From: Caulobacter sp.
GTDB lineage: Bacteria; Pseudomonadota; Alphaproteobacteria; Caulobacterales; Caulobacteraceae
NCBI RefSeq assembly: GCF_017744445.1
Contig: NZ_JAGIBH010000006.1
Location: 124,001-188,000, forward strand
Length of the DNA: 64,000 nucleotides
Direction of reading: 5' to 3'
The notes under the pieces are model-generated. The model had not been told where the DNA came from, searched no databases, and worked only from the letters and a program-made list of their open reading frames with translations. The position numbers and the translations under genes were made by a program. Below are positions 43,901 through 50,994 of this stretch, in pieces (within the stretch, counting starts at the first letter, position 1; each line of letters opens with the position of its first letter).

Positions 43901-45063
43901 TGCGCCGTCTCACCCTGACGCCTCGGTCGGACTGGAAGTCCAAGGCCGAGGCGGTCGGCTTCACCTGGCACCACGCCGACGGCCGACGCTATTGGGACGA
44001 GCGGGCGGCCTATGCCTTCACGCTCGAGCAGATCGAGGGTCATATCGAGCCCGCGACCGAGGCGCTGCACAGGCTGTGCCTGGAGCTGGTCGAGGATGCG
44101 GTGCAGAGCGACGCCCTGATGGCGCGCCTGCAGATCCCGGAAGCCTCGCGCGACGTGGTCGCCGCCTCGTGGAAGGCGCGTGATCCCTCGCTCTATGGCC
44201 GCTTCGACTTCTTCTACGACGGGGCCGGGCCGCCCAAGCTCTACGAATACAACGCCGACACCCCGACCAGCATCTATGAGGCCGGCGTGTTCCAGTGGCT
44301 GTGGCTGGAAGACCTGATCCAGCGCGGCGCGCTGCCCGAGAGCACCGATCAGTTCAACAGCCTGCACGACCAGCTGGCCGAGCGGTTCAAGGCGATCTTC
44401 CCGAACGGCGGCTTTGTCCATTTCGCCAGCGTCCCCGACTTCGTCGAGGACCGCCAGACCGTGCGGTTCCTGGAGGACATGGCGACTCTGGCGGGCCTGG
44501 AGCCCAAGTTCGTGCCGATCGAGGAGATCGGCCTGGACGCCGACGGCCGCTTCGTCGACCAGGACAACTACATCATCGGCGCGATCTTCAAGCTGCATCC
44601 CTGGGAAGAGATGCTGCGCGAGCCGTACGCGGCCAACATCGCCGGATCCAAGACCCTGTTCCTGGAGCCGCCGTGGAAGGCGGTGCTGTCGAACAAGGCG
44701 CTGCTGCCGCTCTTGTGGGAGCGCCACCCGGGTCACCCGAACCTGCTGGAGACCTATTTCGACGATGACCCCAAGGTCGAGCGGCTGGGTTCGAGCTATG
44801 CCCGCAAGCCGCTGTTCAGCCGGGAAGGCGCGAACGTCGAGCTCTGGAAGGATGGCCGTAAGGGCCGGGTGCTGGACCAGGGCTATGGCGAGGAAGGCTG
44901 GATCCGCCAGGAACTGAAGCCCCCGCCCAAGTTCGGCGTGAACTATCCGGTCGTCGGCTCGTGGGTCATCGGCGACCAGCCGGCCGGCATCGGCGTGCGC
45001 GAGGATCGGGGCCGCGTGACGCGGGACCGCTCGCGGTTCGTGCCGCACATCATTGAACCCTAA
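43900..45063 (+). CDS. glutathionylspermidine synthase-like ATP-grasp protein (YjfC-like)
   Basis: 387-residue ATP-grasp carboxylate-amine ligase fold. The N-terminal words DWKSKAEAVGFTWHHADGRRYWDERAAYAFTLEQIEGHIE and the central YGRFDFFYDGAGPPKLYEYNADTPTSIYEAGVFQWLWLED match the GSP synthase family, as do LFLEPPWKAVLSNKALLPLLWERHPGHPNLLETYFDD and the ATP-site segment YARKPLFSREGANVEL. The amidase domain of true Gsp synthetase is absent. E. coli YjfC and YgiC are the nearest types; their substrates are uncertain. Last gene of the plus arm, followed by a REP-like repeat pair. Confidence 0.92.
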   Translation: MRRLTLTPRSDWKSKAEAVGFTWHHADGRRYWDERAAYAFTLEQIEGHIEPATEALHRLCLELVEDAVQSDALMARLQIPEASRDVVAASWKARDPSLYGRFDFFYDGAGPPKLYEYNADTPTSIYEAGVFQWLWLEDLIQRGALPESTDQFNSLHDQLAERFKAIFPNGGFVHFASVPDFVEDRQTVRFLEDMATLAGLEPKFVPIEEIGLDADGRFVDQDNYIIGAIFKLHPWEEMLREPYAANIAGSKTLFLEPPWKAVLSNKALLPLLWERHPGHPNLLETYFDDDPKVERLGSSYARKPLFSREGANVELWKDGRKGRVLDQGYGEEGWIRQELKPPPKFGVNYPVVGSWVIGDQPAGIGVREDRGRVTRDRSRFVPHIIEP

Positions 45064-45067
45064 CCCG

Positions 45068-45188
45068 TCTCCCCGGCGAAAGCCGGGGCCCAGATTCAGC
45101 CCGAGCGGCTGGGTATGATCCGAGAGACGCCCCGTGAGCTTGCTTGATGCTCTGGGTTCGATCTGGGCCCCGGCTTTCGCCGGGGAGA
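45068..45188. repeat. inverted pair of 28-bp REP-like palindromes
   Basis: Arms at 45068-45095 and 45161-45188 are exact reverse complements (28 bp), each carrying the core CCCCGGC-GAAA-GCCGGGG and the tail CCCAGAT. The spacer is 65 bp. It shares its core with the pair at 35636-35754. Located downstream of the YjfC-like gene, where it may also serve as a terminator. Confidence 0.8.
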
Positions 45189-45286
45189 TCGGGATGGGTA
45201 CTGTTTCAACCCAGTAGGAAACCGGTATCATTCCCCGGATATCAAGGCGTTCAACGACAATGACGCCTTCGGGGAGAGACGTCCGC

Positions 45287-46582
45287 ATGACCCGCCAAGC
45301 CGCCCTCGGCCTTGCCCTCAGCCTGCTGGCCGCGCCGGCCTTCGCCAGCGTCATCGGCACCAACGTCCCGGCCCAGCCAATCACCGCCGCGCGGATCGCG
45401 CAGCTGCCGGCCGCCCAGCAACCGGCGTGGAAGGCCTATCTCGCGCGTTCGGACGCCCAGGAGAAGGCCGACCGCGCCGCCCTGGCCGCCGAACTGAAGC
45501 CGGGTGAGACCGCGCCGCCTTCGCCCCCGACCGGACATGGCGACGGCGGCATGCCGCTGAACAAGGACGCGGCCTGGTACGCCTCGCCCGAGGCGCGCCA
45601 CGTCGCCGACGTCATCGTCAGCTTCCAGACCCCAGCCGGCGGCTGGAGCAAGAACCAGGACCGCACCGGCGCCCTGCGTCTGCCGGGCCAGCCTTACGCC
45701 TCGGACAACAATTCCAAGTACCTGACCGAGAACGACTTCGACGCCGCCCGCGACCCCAAGTGGGGCTATGTCGGCACGCTGGACAACAACGCCACCATCA
45801 CCGAGCTGCGCTTCCTGGCCAAGGTCGCCCTGGCGTCGGGCAAGGATGGCGAGGCCTATCGGACCAGCTTCCTGAAGGGCGTGCATTATCTGCTGAACGC
45901 CCAGTTCCCGAATGGCGGCTGGCCGCAGGTCTGGCCGCTGGAAGGCGGCTATCACGACGCCGTCACCTTCAACGACAACGCCGTCTCCGAGGCCGCCGAC
46001 CTGCTGACCGAGGTGTCCGAGGCCAAGCCCGAGTTCGCCTTCGTCCCGGCCGACCTACGCGCCAAGGCCGGCGTCGCCGCCAAGAAGGGCCGCCAGGTCA
46101 TCGTCGCCTCGCAGATCAAGGTCGACGGCAAGCCGACCATCTGGGGCCAGCAGGCCGACCCGTTCACCCTGGCCCCGGTCGCCGGCCGCAACTTCGAGCC
46201 GCCGGCCCTGTCGACGGGCGAGAGCGCCGACCTGCTGACCTATCTGATGAGCCTGCCTGACCCGACGCCGGCTGAAATCACCGCCGTCCACGCGGGCGTG
46301 GCCTGGCTGAAGGGCGCGGCGATCATGGGCAAGGCCTGGACTGGCGGGAAGGGCAATCCCGAAGGCCGCCGCCTGGTCGACCAGCCCGGCGCGGGTCCGC
46401 TGTGGTCGCGCTATTACAGCACGGCCGGCAAGCCAGTCTTCGGCGAGCGCGACAAGACCCTGCGCGACGACGCCAACGAGCTCTCGCTGGAACGCCGCAA
46501 CGGCTATGCCTGGTTCGGCACGGGTCCGGCCAAGGCCATCACGATGTACGAGGGCTGGGCCAAGACCCACCCGGCCGGGTAG
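45287..46582 (+). CDS. pectate lyase, PL10 family
   Basis: 431-residue exported polygalacturonate lyase. Sec signal peptide at residues about 1-19 (ending APAFA). The (alpha/alpha)-toroid catalytic part starts near residue 105 with ADVIVSFQTPAGGWSKNQDR. PL10 signatures follow: DNNSKYLTENDFDAARDPKWGYVGTLDNNATITELRFLAKV, FLKGVHYLLNAQFPNGGWPQVWPLEGGYHDAVTFNDNAV, and VAWLKGAAIMGKAW plus LWSRYYSTAGKPVFGERD. Conserved Asp and Arg residues in these blocks supply Ca2+ binding and the catalytic base. ATG 45287 follows GGGGAGAG. Likely used on plant pectin, consistent with a freshwater or soil Caulobacter. Confidence 0.93.
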   Translation: MTRQAALGLALSLLAAPAFASVIGTNVPAQPITAARIAQLPAAQQPAWKAYLARSDAQEKADRAALAAELKPGETAPPSPPTGHGDGGMPLNKDAAWYASPEARHVADVIVSFQTPAGGWSKNQDRTGALRLPGQPYASDNNSKYLTENDFDAARDPKWGYVGTLDNNATITELRFLAKVALASGKDGEAYRTSFLKGVHYLLNAQFPNGGWPQVWPLEGGYHDAVTFNDNAVSEAADLLTEVSEAKPEFAFVPADLRAKAGVAAKKGRQVIVASQIKVDGKPTIWGQQADPFTLAPVAGRNFEPPALSTGESADLLTYLMSLPDPTPAEITAVHAGVAWLKGAAIMGKAWTGGKGNPEGRRLVDQPGAGPLWSRYYSTAGKPVFGERDKTLRDDANELSLERRNGYAWFGTGPAKAITMYEGWAKTHPAG

Positions 46583-46586
46583 GTCC

Positions 46587-47324
46587 TCAGAGCGACCGCA
46601 GGATGCGGACCGCCTCGGCCACGGCCGCCTGGTCCGTGTCCCGCAGCACCGGCGGCACGAAGCCCATCTCGCCGAGCTTCGAGGCGGGATCGGCGCCCGG
46701 CAGCGTTCCGGCGAACGAGCCGTGCACCTCGCGCACGCCGGTCTTGCGGACCAGCTCGGCGACGTTGCTGGCCCGCACGCCGGCGCCGGCCAGGATGGCG
46801 ATGCGGTCGCCGGCTTGGCTCACCAGCGCGGCGATCTGCTCGGCCCCCGCCTGCGCCGTCAGGGCGCCGCCCGAGGTCAGCACGCGCTCGAAGCCCAATT
46901 CGACCGCGATCTCCAGCGACGCGGCCTGATCGGCCACGAAGTCGAACGAGCGGTGCAGAGTCATGCCCATGCCTTCGCAGTGCTTGGCCAGCATGGTCAG
47001 CGCCTCGACATCCAGCTCGCCATCCGGGCGGTTGGCGCCGATCGCCACGCCCGCGAGGCCGTAGCCCCGTACCGCGTCGATGTCGCGGCGCATGACGTCC
47101 AGGTCGCGGGCGTCGAAGCAGAAGTCGCCGTTGCGCGGGCGGATCATCGGATAGATCGGGAGCGGCGCCTCGGCGGCTAGCGCCATCAGGCCGGGAGCGG
47201 GGGTCAGGCCCTGCAGGCCCAGCGCCGCGCAAAGTTCGATCCGATCCGCGCCGCCCGCGATCGCCGCCGCCAATCCGGCGGGCGTATCGACACAGACTTC
47301 TAGAAGGATGCGATCAGCGGCCAT
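46587..47324 (-). CDS. cutC: CutC family protein
   Basis: 245-residue TIM-barrel protein of the CutC family, historically linked to copper homeostasis but with growing evidence for a hydrolase role. Motifs: LLEVCVDTPAGLAAAIAGGADRIELCAALGLQGLTPAPG, MIRPRNGDFCFDARDLDVMRRDI, GVAIGANRPDGELDVEA, TLHRSFDF, and VLTSGGALTA with GAGVRASNV. ATG 47324 is preferred, with GGAAAG 6-7 nt upstream; an ATG at 47342 adds six residues. It is divergent from the aspartylglucosaminidase gene with about 54 bp between starts; this pairing is common in bacteria that degrade N-glycans. Confidence 0.94.
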   Translation of the reverse strand: MAADRILLEVCVDTPAGLAAAIAGGADRIELCAALGLQGLTPAPGLMALAAEAPLPIYPMIRPRNGDFCFDARDLDVMRRDIDAVRGYGLAGVAIGANRPDGELDVEALTMLAKHCEGMGMTLHRSFDFVADQAASLEIAVELGFERVLTSGGALTAQAGAEQIAALVSQAGDRIAILAGAGVRASNVAELVRKTGVREVHGSFAGTLPGADPASKLGEMGFVPPVLRDTDQAAVAEAVRILRSL

Positions 47325-47378
47325 CGTGTCTTTCCAGGTCATGCTAGGGAATCAGCGCGGTCTTCTTGGAGCACACGG

Positions 47379-48407
47379 ATGTTGAATCGTAGAGGCCTGA
47401 TCGGCGCGTCCCTGGCCGGATCGGCGTTGTTGAGCGGCAAGGCGTCAGCTGGCGAGACCATCACCAAGCTGGATGGGCCGTGCGTGATCTCCACCTGGGA
47501 CTTCGGCGTCGCCGCCAACCAGGCCGCCTGGGCGGTTTTGTCCAAGGGCGGTCGCGCGCTGGACGCGGTGGAGGCCGGCGCGCGGATTCCCGAGCAGGAC
47601 CTGAAGAACCACAGCGTCGGCCGGGCCGGCTATCCCGACCGAGACGGCCATGTCTCGCTGGACGCCTGCATCATGGACGAGCTGGGCAACTGCGGCTCCG
47701 TCGCGGCGCTGGAGCACATCGCCCACCCGATCTCGGTCGCCCGCCGGGTGATGGAGAAGACCCCGCATGTGATGCTGGTCGGGGCCGGAGCCCTGCAGTT
47801 CGCGATCGAGCAGGGCTTCCAGTACGAGGAACTGCTGACCCCCGAATCCAAGGTCGCCTGGGAGGCCTGGAAGAAGGACGCCAAGTACGCGCCCAAGGCC
47901 AACAGCGAGGTCGGCGACTACGGCAAGACCACGGGCCAGCTCGGCACGCCGGGCGGGGCGAACAACCACGACACCATCGGCATGCTGGCCATCGACGCCA
48001 AGGGCAATATCGCCGGCGCCTGCACCACCAGCGGCATGGCCTGGAAGATGCGCGGCCGGGTAGGGGACAGCCCGATCATCGGCGCGGGCCTGTATGTCGA
48101 CAACGAGGTCGGCGGCGCCACCTCGACCGGCGTCGGTGAAGAAGTGATCCGCAATGTCGGCAGCTTCCTGGTCGTGGAGCTGATGCGCCAGGGCCGCTCG
48201 CCCGAGGCCGCCTGCCGCGAGGCCGTCGAGCGGATCCTGAAGAAAAAGCCGCAGGCCAAGGACATCCAGGTCGGCTTCCTGGCGGTGAACAAGAAGGGCG
48301 AGGTCGGGGCCTGGGCGATCCAGAGCGGCTTCAGCTACGCCCTGTGCGACGGCAAGAAGCAGGACCTGCTGCTGCCGGGGAAGGCGACGTACCAAGTCGC
48401 TTCGTAA
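47379..48407 (+). CDS. N(4)-(beta-N-acetylglucosaminyl)-L-asparaginase (isoaspartyl peptidase family)
   Basis: 342-residue Ntn hydrolase that cleaves the GlcNAc-Asn bond of N-glycopeptides. The exported N-terminus MLNRRGLIGASLAGSALLSG carries a twin-arginine-like RR start. WDFGVAANQAAWAVLSKGGRALDAVEAGARIPEQD and GYPDRDGHVSLDACIMDELGNCGSVAAL are characteristic. Self-cleavage should occur before Thr199 in NNHDTIGMLA, freeing Thr as the nucleophile. ATSTGVGEEVIRNVGSFLVVELMRQG follows. Start ATG 47379 after GGAG. It is the likely functional partner of the divergent CutC gene. Confidence 0.93.
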   Translation: MLNRRGLIGASLAGSALLSGKASAGETITKLDGPCVISTWDFGVAANQAAWAVLSKGGRALDAVEAGARIPEQDLKNHSVGRAGYPDRDGHVSLDACIMDELGNCGSVAALEHIAHPISVARRVMEKTPHVMLVGAGALQFAIEQGFQYEELLTPESKVAWEAWKKDAKYAPKANSEVGDYGKTTGQLGTPGGANNHDTIGMLAIDAKGNIAGACTTSGMAWKMRGRVGDSPIIGAGLYVDNEVGGATSTGVGEEVIRNVGSFLVVELMRQGRSPEAACREAVERILKKKPQAKDIQVGFLAVNKKGEVGAWAIQSGFSYALCDGKKQDLLLPGKATYQVAS

Positions 48408-48472
48408 AAAGGGTGGGCGTCCGCATAACGCGGTTATAGCGTGCCGCTCCAAAACCTCAGGAGGAGACCGCC

Positions 48473-49336
48473 ATGTGCGATGACGACATCCATCCCGGCC
48501 TCGTGCACGACCCCCGCCTTTCGCGCCGCGCCTTCGGCCTGCTGACGGTGGCGGCCACCGGCGTCGCCTCGGTCGCCCGCGCCGACGACACCGTCGAGGA
48601 GAAGGACGTCGAGGTGAAGACCGCCGACGGCGTCGCCGACGCGGCGCTGTTCTATCCGAAGGCCAAGGGCAAATACCCGGCCGTTCTGCTGTGGCCCGAC
48701 GTCATGAGCCTGCGTCCGGTGTTCCGCGACATGGGCCGCCGTCTGGCCTCGGCCGGCTATGTGGTGCTGGTCCCCAACCTCTATTACCGGGTCAAGAAGG
48801 CACCGGTGATCGAGGGGACGTTCAATTTCGCCAACCCCGACGACCGCGCCAAGCTGACGCCGATGCGCGCCTCGGTGACCCCGGCCGGCACCTTCAAGGA
48901 CGCCGAGGCCTATGTCGCGTTCCTGGATGCCCAGCCCCAGACCGACAAGGGCAAGAAGATCGGCGTGCAGGGCTACTGCATGGGCGGCCCGCTGTCGTTC
49001 CGCACCGCCGCCGCGGCCCCCGGCCGGATCGGCGCTGTGGCCACCTTCCATGGCGGCGGGCTGGTCACGGCCGACGCCGACAGCCCGCACCTGCTGATCC
49101 CCAAGACCCACGCCTCGTACCTGATCGAGGTCGCCGACAACGACGACCAGAAGGAACCGGACGTGAAGGACAAGCTAAAGGCCGCCTTCGCCGAGGCCAA
49201 GCGCCCGGCCCAGGTCGAGGTCTTCGCCGGCGCGGCCCACGGTTGGACGGTGAAAGGCAGCCAAGTCTACAACGAGGCCGCTGCCGAGACGGCCTGGGCC
49301 AACCTGCTGGCGCTGTACAAGAAGGCGCTGGGCTAG
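48473..49336 (+). CDS. exported dienelactone hydrolase family protein
   Basis: 287-residue alpha/beta hydrolase. The N-terminus contains SRRAFGLLTVAATG, a twin-arginine signal, so it acts in the periplasm. The nucleophile elbow GYCMGG has Cys169 where many hydrolases have Ser, as in true dienelactone hydrolases. Other DLH blocks are PKAKGKYPAVLLWPDVMSLRPVFRDMGRRLASAGYVVLVPNLYYR, a DAEAYVAFLDAQ helix and HGWT near the C-terminus with the catalytic His. Strong ribosome site AGGAGGAGA. The substrate is not determinable; aromatic lactone or ester hydrolysis is plausible. Confidence 0.9.
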   Translation: MCDDDIHPGLVHDPRLSRRAFGLLTVAATGVASVARADDTVEEKDVEVKTADGVADAALFYPKAKGKYPAVLLWPDVMSLRPVFRDMGRRLASAGYVVLVPNLYYRVKKAPVIEGTFNFANPDDRAKLTPMRASVTPAGTFKDAEAYVAFLDAQPQTDKGKKIGVQGYCMGGPLSFRTAAAAPGRIGAVATFHGGGLVTADADSPHLLIPKTHASYLIEVADNDDQKEPDVKDKLKAAFAEAKRPAQVEVFAGAAHGWTVKGSQVYNEAAAETAWANLLALYKKALG

Positions 49337-49368
49337 AGCGCGACGCATCGAAATCGAGCAATGACGGG

Positions 49369-49398
49369 AAGGCCCGCGTCTTCGATGGCGCGGGCCTT
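49369..49398 (+). terminator. hairpin after the dienelactone hydrolase gene
   Basis: Perfect 10-bp stem AAGGCCCGCG/CGCGGGCCTT with a 10-nt loop, 32 bp after the stop codon. No T tract follows, so it is a probable but not classical terminator. Confidence 0.5.
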
Positions 49399-49434
49399 CG
49401 GCAAATCAGCCTCGAAGGTTGATAGCGTTCAGCC

Positions 49435-50439
49435 ATGATCACTCGACTGAAACTGGCCGCCGTCTTCGCCCTATTGGCCTTTGCGGGTGCGGCTCAGGCG
49501 CAGCCCGCGACGCCGATCAAGGTCAAGGTCTTCGTGGCCGCCATGTTCGAGATCGGCGAGAACACCGGCGACCGCGCCGGCGAGTTCCAGCCCTGGTATG
49601 AGCGCTACTGGCGCCAGAGCGCTGCAAAGCCCGTGAAGGGCGCCCTGAAGCCCGTCTACTGCAACGCCGACGGCGTCTGCGGCTCGACCCTGGGCATGGG
49701 CAAGGTCAATGCGTCGGCCTCGATGCAGGCCATTCTGCTGGATCCGGCCTACGACTTCTCACAGGCCTATTTCATCCTCAGCGGCGTCGGCGGCACGCCG
49801 CCGTCGCGCGGGACGATCGGCGATGTCTCCTGGGCCACCTGGCTGGTCGACTACGATCTGGGCCATCGCTGGGCGCCGGAGGAGAACACGCCCGGCGCGC
49901 CGACCTTCATGCCGCGCGCCGGCTATGAGGAGTATCGCCGCTTCAAGCTGGATCCGACCCTGGTCGGCTGGGCGGTGCGCCTGTCCCAGGGCGCACCGAT
50001 GCAGGACAGCGAAGACGCCCGCCGCTACCGCATGCGGTATGCCGACGCGAGGGCGCGCTCGGCCCCGTCGGTCATGGTCGGCACGCACATGACCGGCGAC
50101 ACCTTCTTCCACGGTCCGGGCCTGTCGAAACAGGCGCAGTACATCGCCAAGCTCTACGGCGCCGACGACTATGTGATCACCGAGATGGAAGCCGCCGCCC
50201 TGGCCCTGGTGATCAAGCGCCAGTGGGGAACGGGGCGCATCCTGAGCCTGCGCGGCGCGGTCAATTTCGACCAGGGTGCGCCGGGGGAAACGACCCTGCA
50301 GCACCTGGACCCCGCGCCGGGCCAGACGGCCGGCGGCTTCGCCGAGACCGTCGCCAATATCGGCGCGGTCGGATCGCGGGTCGTCGACCACATCGTCGCC
50401 GACTGGGCGCAGTGGCTGGACGGTCCGCCGCCGCTCTGA
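49435..50439 (+). CDS. purine nucleoside permease (NUP) family protein
   Basis: 334-residue exported protein of the NUP family (PF06516-like). Sec signal at residues about 1-22 (ending AGAAQA). Characteristic blocks are VKVFVAAMFEIGENTGDRAGEFQPWYERYW, SGVGGTPPSRGTIGDVSWATWLVDYDLGHRW, VGTHMTGDTFFHGPGLSKQAQYIAKLYGADDYVITEMEAAAL, and RAVNF-type LRGAVNFDQG near the end. The fold resembles purine nucleoside phosphorylases rather than a channel, so 'permease' may be a misnomer; it probably handles extracellular nucleosides. Monocistronic, between the hydrolase and the MarR-controlled operon. Confidence 0.9.
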   Translation: MITRLKLAAVFALLAFAGAAQAQPATPIKVKVFVAAMFEIGENTGDRAGEFQPWYERYWRQSAAKPVKGALKPVYCNADGVCGSTLGMGKVNASASMQAILLDPAYDFSQAYFILSGVGGTPPSRGTIGDVSWATWLVDYDLGHRWAPEENTPGAPTFMPRAGYEEYRRFKLDPTLVGWAVRLSQGAPMQDSEDARRYRMRYADARARSAPSVMVGTHMTGDTFFHGPGLSKQAQYIAKLYGADDYVITEMEAAALALVIKRQWGTGRILSLRGAVNFDQGAPGETTLQHLDPAPGQTAGGFAETVANIGAVGSRVVDHIVADWAQWLDGPPPL

Positions 50440-50470
50440 ATCGTTTCACGGCGCCGCTCTTGCGGAAAGA

Positions 50471-50509
50471 TAGGTAGGATGCTATCTAATTTAGATAGGA
50501 AGCTACCTA
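50471..50509. promoter_or_regulatory. tandem MarR-type operators
   Basis: Two 18-bp sites of the form TAGRTAG-N4-CTAYCTA: TAGGTAG-GATG-CTATCTA (50471-50488) and TAGATAG-GAAG-CTACCTA (50492-50509), centres 21 bp apart (two helical turns). Together they form a larger dyad centred at 50490. They sit 21 bp upstream of the MarR start, ideal for autorepression of the MarR-efflux operon. Confidence 0.75.
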
Positions 50510-50529
50510 TTTAAAAAGATCGCCGTTCC

Positions 50530-50988
50530 ATGACCTCCGCTCGCACCCTCGATGAACGCGCCTTCGCCGGCGCCCTGCTGCGCCTGGCGCGGGTCTACCG
50601 CAAGGAAGTCAACCGCGCCCTGGCCGCCCATGGCATCTCGGACGCCAAGGCGCTGCCGGTGCTGCACATCGCCCGCGCGGGCGGCGGCATGCGCCAGGGC
50701 GCGCTGGCCGAGGAGATCGGGGTGGAAGGGCCGTCGCTGGTCCGCATCCTGGATCAGCTGGCCCAGGCGGGCCTGGTCGAGCGCCGTGACGACCCGTCCG
50801 ACAAGCGCGCCAAGACCTTGCACCTGACCGACGAGGGCCAGGCCCTGGCCGAGGTCGTCGAGGACGCCGTCCAGGTCGTCCGCGCCCAGATGCTGATCGG
50901 CGTCAGCGACGCAGACCTTCAGGCCGCTGTGCGGACCTTCGCGGCCTTCGAGGCCGCCCTGGACGCGGCGGCTGGGCAGGGGGTCTAG
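50530..50988 (+). CDS. MarR-family transcription regulator
   Basis: 152-residue winged-helix regulator. Recognition helix and wing: GMRQGALAEEIGVEGPSLVRILDQLAQAGLVERRDDPSDKRAKTLHLTDEG (residues about 55-105), with the conserved DxRxK-type DPSDKRAK wing. The N- and C-terminal helices form the dimer. It sits immediately upstream of the FUSC efflux gene (6 bp), the usual arrangement for aromatic-acid-responsive efflux. Likely releases its operators on binding an aromatic ligand such as a phenolic acid. Confidence 0.93.
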   Translation: MTSARTLDERAFAGALLRLARVYRKEVNRALAAHGISDAKALPVLHIARAGGGMRQGALAEEIGVEGPSLVRILDQLAQAGLVERRDDPSDKRAKTLHLTDEGQALAEVVEDAVQVVRAQMLIGVSDADLQAAVRTFAAFEAALDAAAGQGV

Positions 50989-50994
50989 CCTCCC

